A stretch of 64,000 nucleotides of DNA from the NCBI RefSeq assembly GCF_900104805.1, contig NZ_LT629751.1:1593001-1657000 (forward strand). The letters are read 5' to 3'. Shown piece by piece: positions 47,721 to 55,297 of this stretch (positions are counted from its first letter, which is position 1; each line of letters opens with the position of its first letter). Made by a program: the position numbers and the translations under genes. Origin of the DNA: Pseudomonas oryzae (GTDB taxonomy: Bacteria; Pseudomonadota; Gammaproteobacteria; Pseudomonadales; Pseudomonadaceae). The notes under the pieces are model-generated. The model was not told the origin of the DNA and did not search any database. It worked only from the letters and a program-made list of their open reading frames with translations.

Positions 47721-48869
47721 TCAGACCAGCGGCTGCTCCTCTTCCTCTTCCATGGTCGGCTCGAGACTCCAGGTCGAGGTGTCGTCCGGCTTGGCCTGGC
47801 TGCCCTCGCCATCGCGATGCAGCTTGAGCTTGAGGCGCACGTTGTTCGCCGAGTCGGCGTTCTTCACCGCCTCTTCCTCGCTGATCGCGCCTTCATGCAC
47901 CAGGTCGATCAGCGCCTGGTCGAAGGTCTGCATGCCCAGCGGCCGCGACTTCTCCATGACCTCCTTGATCAGGTTGAAATCGCCGCGCTTGACCAGGTCG
48001 CGGATGGTCGCGGTGCCCAGCAGGATCTCCACCGCGGCGCGGCGCTTGCCGTCGACGGTCTTGATCAGGCGCTGGGAGACGAACGCCTTGATGTTGTTGC
48101 CCAGGTCGTTGAGCAGCTGCGGCCGGCGCTCTTCCGGGAAGAAGTTGATGATGCGGTCCAGCGCCTGGTTGGCGTTGTTGGCGTGCAGGGTGGAGATCGC
48201 CAGGTGGCCGGTCTCGGAGAAGGCCAGGGCGTGCTCCATGGTCTCGCGGTCGCGGATCTCGCCGATCAGGATCACGTCCGGCGCCTGACGCAGGGTGTTC
48301 TTCAGCGCGGCCTGGAAGCTGCGGGTGTCCACCCCCACCTCGCGCTGGTTGATGATCGACTTCTTGTGCTTGTGCACGTACTCCACCGGGTCTTCGATGG
48401 TGATGATGTGCCCGCTGTGGTTGCGGTTGCGGTGGTCGATCAGCGCGGCCAGCGAGGTGGACTTGCCCGATCCGGTACCACCGACAAACAGCACCAGGCC
48501 GCGCTTTTCCAGAATCACGTCGAGCAGCACCGGCGGCAGCTTGAGGTCCTCGAAGCGCGGGATGTCCAGCTTGATGTTGCGCGCGACGATCGACACCTCG
48601 TTGCGCTGCTTGAAGATGTTGACGCGGAAGCGACCGATGTTGGGCAGCGAGATGGCCAGGTTCATCTCCAGCTCGCGCTCGAAGTCGGCCCGCTGCTCGG
48701 GGTCCATCAGCTCGGCGGCGATCTTCGCCACGTCGCCGGGGGCCAGCACGTCCTTGTTCAGGGCGCGCAGCACGCCATTGAATTTCGCACAGGGCGGCGC
48801 ACCGGTGGAAAGGTAGAGGTCCGATCCATCCTGGCTGGCCAGGATGCGCAGCATTGCTGTGATGTCCAT
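47721..48869 (-). CDS. PilT/PilU-family retraction ATPase paralogue
   Basis: A 382-residue hexameric ATPase of the type IV pilus retraction family. Walker A is GGTGSGKST (residues 130-138); Asp box (IITIEDPVEYVH), Walker B (DVILIGEIRDRET) and His box (HLAISTLHANNA) are intact. The C terminus is acidic (MEEEEEQPLV). It resembles both PilT and PilU but is not adjacent to pilT, pilU or pilus structural genes, and its sequence differs clearly from remembered P. aeruginosa PilU, so it is best called a third member. The ATG at 48869 (MDITAML) fits the family start. It probably powers or tunes pilus depolymerisation at the inner membrane. Confidence 0.88.
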   Translation of the reverse strand: MDITAMLRILASQDGSDLYLSTGAPPCAKFNGVLRALNKDVLAPGDVAKIAAELMDPEQRADFERELEMNLAISLPNIGRFRVNIFKQRNEVSIVARNIKLDIPRFEDLKLPPVLLDVILEKRGLVLFVGGTGSGKSTSLAALIDHRNRNHSGHIITIEDPVEYVHKHKKSIINQREVGVDTRSFQAALKNTLRQAPDVILIGEIRDRETMEHALAFSETGHLAISTLHANNANQALDRIINFFPEERRPQLLNDLGNNIKAFVSQRLIKTVDGKRRAAVEILLGTATIRDLVKRGDFNLIKEVMEKSRPLGMQTFDQALIDLVHEGAISEEEAVKNADSANNVRLKLKLHRDGEGSQAKPDDTSTWSLEPTMEEEEEQPLV

Positions 48870-49203
48870 GAGATAACCGCCGTAACCGATTGATCTGAAA
48901 ACGCCATCATGATGCACCATTCATGCCTGCTGGCCCACAGCCCGCGTCAGGACTGAGAAATCGCCCATGCTTTGCCCCTCGCGGAGTGACGCAAAACGCC
49001 ACATTTCTCCCTTTTTGGTACCAATCGGGCATTCCAGTCGCCCCTGCGCGAGGCCCACGCGCGCCACGCCGTGCTGCCACGTAGCCGATCGATGCAGGGC
49101 GCTGACCCAGGTCAATACCCACACAGGCTGTGTGCCTGTATGAGTCTCTTCGCGCCGCGAGGGCGTACCACAACTAGAAACCGATCAGCTGAAGGGACTG
49201 AAT
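48870..49203. other. Divergent intergenic region, PilT-like gene / unknown 145-aa gene
   Basis: 334 bp with no coding potential that I trust. It holds GGTACC with flanking A/T near 49018, and ACAGGC-TGTGT-GCCTGT (49133-49149), an 6-bp inverted repeat just before the unknown gene. No clear -35/-10 pair stands out. Confidence 0.5.
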
Positions 49204-49641
49204 ATGCAATCACTCAGGCACGCCACTGCCATCGAAATTGCCAAAGAGCTGGATCAGACCAAGCGAAAATGGAACCGCATCACCCAGATCTTCCAGGAGA
49301 ACGTCGAGCGCTGGCAGCAGATGGCGCCCCAGCATTTCGCCGGCATCCTGGCTCTCGCCCCAGGCAAGCCCGGCGAAACCCGCCTGTGTGCCACCAGCCT
49401 GGGCAAGGATTTCGTCATCGAACTCGCTCCGACCATCCGCAACGACGAGCTGTTCGGCAAGGTGACCGCAAGGGTCAGCGAATACCCGGGCAAGCGCGCC
49501 GTCCAGGCCTGCGAGCTGCTGATCAACACCGACGGCCAGATACTCAGCCCCCAGGGGGAAAAGCTGATCGACATGTACGAGAGCGACTCTCCCGGCTACC
49601 GGCTGCTCGCCGAGATTCTCTATAAGGTGATCGCCGTCTGA
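49204..49641 (+). CDS. Conserved protein of unknown function
   Basis: A 145-residue protein I do not recognise. The N-terminal third is helical and charged (IEIAKELDQTKRKWNRITQIFQENVERW-type heptads, residues 10-40). The middle is beta-like (TRLCATSLGKDFVIELAP), and the C terminus GYRLLAEILYKVIAV is helical. There is no signal peptide, TM segment or metal motif. Codon use is ordinary for the region, supporting a real gene. The ribosome site is GAAGGGAC upstream. No operon partners: a 456-bp gap follows. Confidence 0.75.
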   Translation: MQSLRHATAIEIAKELDQTKRKWNRITQIFQENVERWQQMAPQHFAGILALAPGKPGETRLCATSLGKDFVIELAPTIRNDELFGKVTARVSEYPGKRAVQACELLINTDGQILSPQGEKLIDMYESDSPGYRLLAEILYKVIAV

Positions 49642-50097
49642 AGCCAGACGCCCCGTCGGCCTCGCCGTGCAGGCCGGCGGTAGCGTTCTCTCCTGCCGCT
49701 CCTCCCGGCGAGGCGCCGGTCGGCCCATGGCCACGCCTCGCCGTTTTCCCGCACCGACCGACAAGTCCTCGAAACAGCCCGCCGCCGGCCCGTACATCTC
49801 CTGCTGCCATCGCGCCTAAGCTCCGCGCTGCATATCGGCCCGCGTACAACTGCGCAGGCAGCTGTGCGACAATACGCGGCCCAGTCAGGCCATGCCCCTT
49901 GCCGACACCATCCCGACCGACGATCGCCGGCAGATGCTGTTGTCGACCCAGGCGAGACGGATCGGCTCGAGCAGCGATTGGCTCGAGCGGTACAAGCTGG
50001 AAACGTCGCCTGACAACTCACCCGAAACAGGCCGAAGTGGTACCAAGTTGGTATGCCTCCATACCACCAAGCCCTGAAACCCGCGAGATAGAGCCTC
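49642..50097. other. 456-bp region before ybiT with possible short ORF and hairpin
   Basis: No confident gene. A 61-codon frame (49892-50077) begins MPLADTIPTDDRR but has a weak ribosome site. Near its end TGGTATG-CCTC-CATACCA (50049-50066) forms a 7-bp hairpin 32 bp before the ybiT TTG start, and TGGTACCA just before it repeats the theme. The region may be a ybiT leader. Confidence 0.4.
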
Positions 50098-51687
50098 TTG
50101 ATTTCCACCGCCAACATCACCATGCAGTTCGGCGCCAAGCCGCTGTTCGAGAACGTTTCCGTCAAGTTCGGCAACGGCAACCGCTACGGCCTGATCGGCG
50201 CCAACGGCTGCGGCAAGTCGACCTTCATGAAGATCCTCGGTGGCGACCTCGAGCCCTCCGCCGGCCAGGTGATGCTCGAACCCAACGTGCGCCTCGGCAA
50301 GCTGCGCCAGGACCAGTTCGCCTACGAAGACTGCTCGGTGATCGACACGGTGATCATGGGCCACGAGGAGCTGTGGCAGGTGAAGGCCGAGCGCGACCGC
50401 ATCTACAGCCTGCCGGAGATGACCGAAGACGACGGCATGAAGGTCGCCGACCTCGAGGTGCAGTTCGCCGAGATGGACGGCTACACCGCCGAGTCGCGCG
50501 CCGGCGAGCTGCTGCTCGGCGTGGGCATCCCGCTGGACCAGCACTTCGGCCCGATGAGCGCGGTGGCGCCCGGCTGGAAGCTGCGCGTGCTGCTGGCCCA
50601 GGCGCTGTTCTCCAACCCGGACGTGCTGCTGCTCGACGAACCGACCAACCACCTGGACATCAACACCATCCGCTGGCTGGAGTCGGTGCTCACGGCGCGC
50701 AACAGCACCATGATCATCATTTCCCACGACCGTCACTTCCTCAACAGCGTGTGCACGCACATGGCTGACCTGGACTACGGCGAGCTGCGCCTGTTCCCGG
50801 GCAACTACGACGAGTACATGACCGCGGCGACCCAGGCCCGCGAGCGCCTGCTGGCCGACAACGCCAAGAAGAAGGCGCAGATCGCCGAGCTGCAGACCTT
50901 CGTCAGCCGCTTCTCGGCCAACGCCTCCAAGGCCAAGCAGGCCACCAGCCGCGCCAAGCAGATCGACAAGATCCAGCTGGAAGAGGTCAAGCCGTCCAGC
51001 CGCGTCAGCCCGTTCATCCGCTTCGAGCAGACCAAGAAGCTGCACCGCCAGGCGGTGACCCTGGAGAACGTCAGCCAGGGCTTCGACGGCGCGGCGCTGT
51101 TCAAGAACCTGTCCATGCAGATCGAGGCCGGCGAGCGCGTGGCCATCATCGGCCCCAACGGCATCGGCAAGACCACCCTGCTGCGCACCCTGGTCGGCGA
51201 GATGGCGCCGATGAGCGGCGAGGTGAAGTGGACCGAGAGTGCCGACGTCGGCTATTTCGCCCAGGACCACGCCGACGACTTCGCCGACGATGTCACCCTG
51301 TTCGACTGGATGGCCCAGTGGACCCAGGGCGGTGAGCAGCTGGTGCGCGGCACCCTCGGCCGCATGCTGTTTTCCAACGACGAGATCAAGAAGTCGGTGA
51401 AGGTGATTTCCGGTGGCGAGCAGGGCCGCATGCTGTTCGGCAAGCTGATCCTGAAGAAGCCCAACGTGCTGGTGATGGACGAACCGACCAACCACCTGGA
51501 CATGGAGTCGATCGAGGCGCTCAACCTGGCGCTGGAGAACTACCCGGGCACGCTGATCTTCGTCAGCCACGACCGCGAGTTCGTCTCCTCGCTGGCCACC
51601 CGCATCATCGAACTGTCCGAGAACGGCGTGACCGACTTCAGCGGCACCTACGACGACTACCTGCGCAGCCAGGGCGTCGCCGCTTAA
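50098..51687 (+). CDS. ybiT: ABC-F ribosome-associated ATPase YbiT
   Basis: A 529-residue soluble ABC-F protein with two nucleotide-binding domains and no membrane part. NBD1: GANGCGKST, degenerate signature [26 protein letters not shown]. The linker (P-site tRNA interaction motif) is long and basic-acidic with [27 protein letters not shown] region. NBD2: [33 protein letters not shown]. Block order matches E. coli YbiT, a translation factor acting at the ribosomal E site. The start codon is TTG (50098); the only in-frame ATG comes within the conserved ITMQF and is too late. A possible leader lies upstream. REP doublet follows the stop. Confidence 0.95.
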   Translation: MISTANITMQFGAKPLFENVSVKFGNGNRYGLIGANGCGKSTFMKILGGDLEPSAGQVMLEPNVRLGKLRQDQFAYEDCSVIDTVIMGHEELWQVKAERDRIYSLPEMTEDDGMKVADLEVQFAEMDGYTAESRAGELLLGVGIPLDQHFGPMSAVAPGWKLRVLLAQALFSNPDVLLLDEPTNHLDINTIRWLESVLTARNSTMIIISHDRHFLNSVCTHMADLDYGELRLFPGNYDEYMTAATQARERLLADNAKKKAQIAELQTFVSRFSANASKAKQATSRAKQIDKIQLEEVKPSSRVSPFIRFEQTKKLHRQAVTLENVSQGFDGAALFKNLSMQIEAGERVAIIGPNGIGKTTLLRTLVGEMAPMSGEVKWTESADVGYFAQDHADDFADDVTLFDWMAQWTQGGEQLVRGTLGRMLFSNDEIKKSVKVISGGEQGRMLFGKLILKKPNVLVMDEPTNHLDMESIEALNLALENYPGTLIFVSHDREFVSSLATRIIELSENGVTDFSGTYDDYLRSQGVAA

Positions 51688-51700
51688 GGGGCCGAACGCC

Positions 51701-51764
51701 TGGTGCGCGTGGCGCACCCTACGCGGCGAGCCTGAGCTCCTCGTAGGGTGCGCCCATGCGCACC
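51701..51764. repeat. REP doublet after ybiT
   Basis: TGGTGCGCGTGGCGCACCC (51701-51719) and an inverted copy GTAGGGTGCGCCCATGCGCA (51743-51762), separated by 23 bp. Same family as the cluster between muxB and muxC. It sits between convergent ybiT and the DUF1294 gene. Confidence 0.85.
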
Positions 51765-51772
51765 AGCAGCTC

Positions 51773-52192
51773 CTAGAAGGTCGCCAAGGCCTCCGGCAGC
51801 AATCGCCGGATGACAAACCCACCCAGCAGCAGCCAGTCGCCCCAGAACGCCTGGTGCAGCCCGACGATCCCCCAGAACACCGCCTGATACGAGACCTTGC
51901 GCGTCTTGTGCCTGAACACCTGCTGCGCCAGCAACGCGCCAGGCCAGCCGCCGAACAGCTCGGCGCCATGCAGGATCCTTTCCGGAACGCGCCAGCGCCC
52001 TTTGCGGGCACTGCGCTTGTCATGCCAGTAGAGAGCGATGGCCAGCAGACTGGCCGCGGCATAGGCCAGCAGCGCCCAGGGCATGCCCTGCTGGAGCAGC
52101 CGCAGTGCACCGACCAGCGGCAAAGCGAGCGGCACACCGCACAACAGCGCAGTCGGCCATCCGCTACGCCCTGATGTCGGAGCGGCAGCCAT
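51773..52192 (-). CDS. DUF1294 inner-membrane protein
   Basis: A 139-residue membrane protein of the DUF1294 family, which has about four helices: PTALLCGVPLALPLVGAL, MPWALLAYAAASLLAIALYW, then YWHDKRSARKGRWRVPE, the family signature between helices 2 and 3 and LHGAELFGGWPGALLAQQVFRHKTRK. It has no N-terminal cold-shock domain, which some members have. Its start overlaps the uppP stop by one base (TGATG), so the two are translated together. Function unknown. Confidence 0.88.
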   Translation of the reverse strand: MAAAPTSGRSGWPTALLCGVPLALPLVGALRLLQQGMPWALLAYAAASLLAIALYWHDKRSARKGRWRVPERILHGAELFGGWPGALLAQQVFRHKTRKVSYQAVFWGIVGLHQAFWGDWLLLGGFVIRRLLPEALATF

Positions 52193-53025
52193 CAGCCCTG
52201 CGCCGTGCTCCAGTCGATCATGCCCATCTGCCAGGTGGCGAGAATCAGCAGACCGAAACCGATGCGGTACCAGGCGAACACCGCATAGCTGTGGGTGGCG
52301 ATGAACTTGAGCAGCGCGCGCACGGCGAGCATCGCGAAGATGAACGAGGTGACGAAGCCCAGGGCGAACACCGGCACGTCGGCGCCATTCTCGAACAACG
52401 CGCGATGCTTGTAGCCGGAGTAGACCGCCGCGCCGACCATGGTCGGCATGGCGAGGAAGAAGGAGAACTCGGTGGCCGCCTTGCGCGACAGGCCGAAGAT
52501 CAGGCCGCCGATGATGGTCGACGCAGAGCGCGAGGTGCCGGGAATCATCGCCAGGCACTGCGCGCAGCCGATCTTCAGCGCATGCTTCCAGCTCATGTCG
52601 TCCACCGCCTGTACCTCGATGGTGTGCTGGCGCTGCTCGGCCCACAGCATGACCAGACCACCGATCACCAGGGCGCTGGCCACGGTGATCGGGTTGAACA
52701 GCCAGTGCTCGATCAGGTCGGCGAAGGCCACGCCGAGAATCACCGCCGGAAAGAAGGCGACCAGCAGATTGACGGTGAAGCGCTGCGCCTGGCGCTCGCG
52801 CGGCAGACCGAGGATCACCCCGAACACCCGTTGGCGAAACTCCCAGACCACGGCGAGGATGGCACCGAGCTGGATGATGATGTTGAACGCCTTGGCGCGA
52901 TCGCCACCGAAGCCGATCAGGTCGGCGACGATGATCTGGTGGCCGGTGCTGGAAATCGGCAGGAACTCGGTCAGCCCCTCGACGATGCCCAGAATCAGCG
53001 CCTGAATGGCGGTCCAGAACTCCAT
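52192..53025 (-). CDS. uppP: Undecaprenyl-diphosphatase UppP (BacA)
   Basis: A 277-residue polytopic enzyme that removes phosphate from undecaprenyl diphosphate to recycle the lipid carrier of peptidoglycan synthesis; loss or overexpression changes bacitracin response. The two active-site motifs are [14 protein letters not shown] near the N terminus and PGTSRSAST near the middle. Length is typical. The upstream gene is divergent; the DUF1294 gene follows with a one-base overlap. Confidence 0.96.
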   Translation of the reverse strand: MEFWTAIQALILGIVEGLTEFLPISSTGHQIIVADLIGFGGDRAKAFNIIIQLGAILAVVWEFRQRVFGVILGLPRERQAQRFTVNLLVAFFPAVILGVAFADLIEHWLFNPITVASALVIGGLVMLWAEQRQHTIEVQAVDDMSWKHALKIGCAQCLAMIPGTSRSASTIIGGLIFGLSRKAATEFSFFLAMPTMVGAAVYSGYKHRALFENGADVPVFALGFVTSFIFAMLAVRALLKFIATHSYAVFAWYRIGFGLLILATWQMGMIDWSTAQG

Positions 53026-53360
53026 GCAATAACTCCCGTCACGCGCCTCTTGCGCGTCTTTTTCCGTTTGAACAAGTGTCTCCGCGCACCAGAGACCTGT
53101 GCGCCAGACAGCCGGGCGGCATCCTACCAGAGCCGGCCAGTCCGCTGCAGGTCCCGCCCGGGCGCGTCTTGATCAGAGTCAGCGACGGACACTCTCGTTC
53201 CCCTGGCTGCGCAAAGGAACGACTTTGATCGCAAATCTGGCGTCAATGACTGGTGGAGTGTCATTTTGATTGCGCATACTGCACCCCGTCGTCGCGCCGA
53301 GCCGATATGCACCGCAACAGACGACGCCCTCCCCATCGCCCAGCTGTAACGAGTGCACGC
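53026..53360. other. 335-bp divergent intergenic region uppP / unknown 200-aa gene
   Basis: No gene seen. ACGCGC-CTCTT-GCGCGT followed by CTTTTTCC (53042-53064) resembles a small plus-strand intrinsic terminator but no plus-strand gene ends there. CATACT (53274) is a possible -10 for the unknown gene. Confidence 0.5.
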
Positions 53361-53963
53361 ATGAGCTTCCAGGAAGTCGACCTGACCCCCAAAGCGAACC
53401 CCGACCTGATCTGGGATCTGGATCAACTGGAAAAGCGGGATCTGGCGGAGCGTTTCATCCGCCTGTTCGAAAATCGCCTGTGCGTCTACTCGGAATCGGT
53501 GAGCCAGCTGTACACCAACTACGGCCTGCACTTCCCCAGCGAGATCGGCCGCAAGATGGTGGTGCTGCCCAACCCCTACGCCTTCCACGACACCCTCAAC
53601 CACATCTCGCCCCTGTCGGTGCGCAAGACCGGCCTGTGCGTCCTGCCGGGACAGTTCCAGAACCACAAGGGGCTGCTGCTGGCGCGCCTGGGAGCCAAGG
53701 GCGAGATGCTCCAGGCGCGTCCGTTCAAGAGCGCCCTGGCGCAGATCATCAGCAAGCTGAAGGAAAGCGGCGACGTGTTCCTGCCGGTGCTGGTCAAGGG
53801 CGACCTGCGCGAGTTCGACCAGCGCATGCCCTACCTGCACCTGCACCGCCTGCAGCTGAGCCAGCTGCCGCACCTGTCCGCCTTCGAGCGCAACGACCTG
53901 CAGCAGACGGTCACCCGCAAGCTGCTGATGCTGTACCGCCAGGCCGACCAGCTGACCTGCTGA
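53361..53963 (+). CDS. Conserved protein of unknown function
   Basis: A 200-residue soluble protein that I cannot place in a named family. It starts MSFQEVDLTPKANPDLIWDLDQL; the middle has MVVLPNPYAFHDTLNHISPLSVRKTGLCVLP, and the C terminus is leucine-rich and helical (LHRLQLSQLPHLSAFERNDLQQ). No signal peptide or TM segment. The ATG at 53361 was preferred over an upstream ATG at 53253 because the extra sequence is Arg/Pro/Cys-rich and not protein-like. Codon use is normal for the chromosome, so I expect a real gene, probably Pseudomonas-specific. Confidence 0.75.
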   Translation: MSFQEVDLTPKANPDLIWDLDQLEKRDLAERFIRLFENRLCVYSESVSQLYTNYGLHFPSEIGRKMVVLPNPYAFHDTLNHISPLSVRKTGLCVLPGQFQNHKGLLLARLGAKGEMLQARPFKSALAQIISKLKESGDVFLPVLVKGDLREFDQRMPYLHLHRLQLSQLPHLSAFERNDLQQTVTRKLLMLYRQADQLTC

Positions 53964-53974
53964 CCTGCTGAGCA

Positions 53975-53998
53975 CCTGCTCGCGTGATCGCGAGCAGG
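53975..53998 (+). terminator. Terminator after the 200-aa gene
   Basis: CCTGCTCGCG-TGAT-CGCGAGCAGG, a perfect 10-bp stem 11 bp after the stop, followed by CTTCGG. It lies between convergent genes. Confidence 0.65.
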
Positions 53999-54010
53999 CT
54001 TCGGGCCAAC

Positions 54011-54478
54011 TCAGCCGGCCAGCACCCCGGCCCAGGCGACCAGCAGGCTGACCACCACCACTGCGGTCAGCGGCTTGCGCAGGGGCCGATACCAGATCGG
54101 CGCCAGACCCAGACGCACCGCGCGCAGATCGGCCAAGTACAGGCCGATGAAGGCCAGCACGAATACCGGGATGGACAACGCCGCCGGCAGACCGAAGGAC
54201 ACGGCCGCCCAGCCGAGCAGCGGCGGAATCACCGACAGACCCAGCTGCATCTGCGCGCGCAGGTCATCCTGCTCGCCGCGCATCGCCAGGCCCCAGTGGA
54301 TCGCGCCCATGAACGCCAGAATCACCGCCGCATAGTCGAGCAGCGCATCGAGCACCAGCGGCCGCCAGCCGATGGGCGTGATCCAGATGCCCAGCGCGCC
54401 ACTGATGAACGGAATCAGACCGGCCAGGCCGAGCAGCCAGGCCAGGTGCGGCGGGTTGGTGGCCGTGAACGGGTGCAT
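54011..54478 (-). CDS. DUF3429 inner-membrane protein
   Basis: A 155-residue protein with about five helices: LAWLLGLAGLIPFISGALGIW, VLDALLDYAAVILAFMGAIHWGLAM (the conserved DYAAVILAFMGAIHWG), IPPLLGWAAVSFGLPAAL, SIPVFVLAFIGLYLADL and a final anchor. These mark DUF3429, a family without known function. Starts after the nfuA terminator, so it is probably expressed on its own. Confidence 0.85.
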   Translation of the reverse strand: MHPFTATNPPHLAWLLGLAGLIPFISGALGIWITPIGWRPLVLDALLDYAAVILAFMGAIHWGLAMRGEQDDLRAQMQLGLSVIPPLLGWAAVSFGLPAALSIPVFVLAFIGLYLADLRAVRLGLAPIWYRPLRKPLTAVVVVSLLVAWAGVLAG

Positions 54479-54507
54479 GGAGTCGCTCCTTGATGCCAGA
54501 TAGAAAA

Positions 54508-54531
54508 ATGGCGAACCCGGGGGTTCGCCAT
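54508..54531 (-). terminator. Rho-independent terminator of nfuA
   Basis: On the minus strand ATGGCGAACC-CCCG-GGTTCGCCAT is followed directly by TTTTTCTA. It is a complete stem plus T-run, 70 bp after the nfuA stop. Confidence 0.85.
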
Positions 54532-54600
54532 CGGTACCGCTACTGAACCAGAAGCCTGCGGCAAAGGCCAGCGCCAGAGCGGCCGACCTGCCGTCGCGGC

Positions 54601-55185
54601 TCAGTAGTAGGCGTTTTCCTTGTTGCTGTGGTCGGTCACGTCACGCACGCCCTTCAGCTCGGGGATACGCTCCATCAGGGTCTTCTCGACGCCGTCCTTG
54701 AGGGTCATGTCGACCATGCCGCAGCCCTGGCAGCCGCCGCCGAAACGCAGGATGGCGACACCCTCGTCGTCGATGTCGACCAGCGAAACCATGCCGCCGT
54801 GACTGGCCAGCCCCGGGTTGATCTCGGTCTGCAGGTAGTAGTTGATGCGCTCGGGCAGCGGGCTGTCCTCGTTGACCATCGGCACCTTGGCGTTCGGCGC
54901 CTTGATGGTCAGCTGACCGCCCATGCGGTCGGTGGCGTAGTCGACCACGGCGTCCTCGAGGAACGGTACGCTGACCGCATCCAGCCAGGCGGTGAAATCC
55001 TTGAGCGCCAGAGCGGTGTCCTCGGGCTTCTGCTCGTGCGGCTTGCAGTAGGCGATGCAGGTCTCGGCGTACTGGGTGCCCGGCTGGGTGATGAACACGC
55101 GGATGCCGATGCCCGGGGTATTCTGCTTCTCCAGCAGCTCGGCCAGGTAGGCCTGGGCGGATTCGGTGAAGGTGATGGCGCTCAT
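54601..55185 (-). CDS. nfuA: Fe-S biogenesis protein NfuA
   Basis: A 194-residue iron-sulfur carrier. The N-terminal part is an A-type-like domain that has lost its cluster cysteines' usual pattern ([21 protein letters not shown]), and the C-terminal NifU domain has CQGC (Cys152 and Cys155), which hold a [4Fe-4S] cluster between two monomers. It delivers clusters to enzymes such as aconitase, especially under oxidative or iron stress. AAGGAG lies upstream of ATG. Two palindromes upstream may bind a regulator. A clean terminator follows. Confidence 0.95.
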   Translation of the reverse strand: MSAITFTESAQAYLAELLEKQNTPGIGIRVFITQPGTQYAETCIAYCKPHEQKPEDTALALKDFTAWLDAVSVPFLEDAVVDYATDRMGGQLTIKAPNAKVPMVNEDSPLPERINYYLQTEINPGLASHGGMVSLVDIDDEGVAILRFGGGCQGCGMVDMTLKDGVEKTLMERIPELKGVRDVTDHSNKENAYY

Positions 55186-55240
55186 GGGAACTCCTTGCAG
55201 GTATGCGCGCAGTGTACGCGATGCGGCGGCCGGGATAAAG

Positions 55241-55284
55241 TCCTAGCGTTTTGGTAGGAATAGATCATTGATCGCATGATCTAT
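55241..55284. promoter_or_regulatory. Pair of palindromes upstream of nfuA
   Basis: Two adjacent inverted repeats: TCCTA...TAGGA with 9-nt spacer (55241-55259) and ATAGATCAT-TGATCGC-ATGATCTAT (55260-55284, 9-bp perfect arms). The second is 25 bp long with ATAG/CTAT ends, the overall size and ends of an IscR type 1 site, though the inner bases do not match. It could alternatively be the 3' hairpin of cti. Confidence 0.45.
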
Positions 55285-55297
55285 CGCCGCCCGGCGC

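Noticed and set aside
53042..53064. Plus-strand terminator ahead of uppP
   Set aside because: A 6-bp stem with T-run exists, but no plus-strand gene ends there; most likely chance or part of the uppP upstream region.
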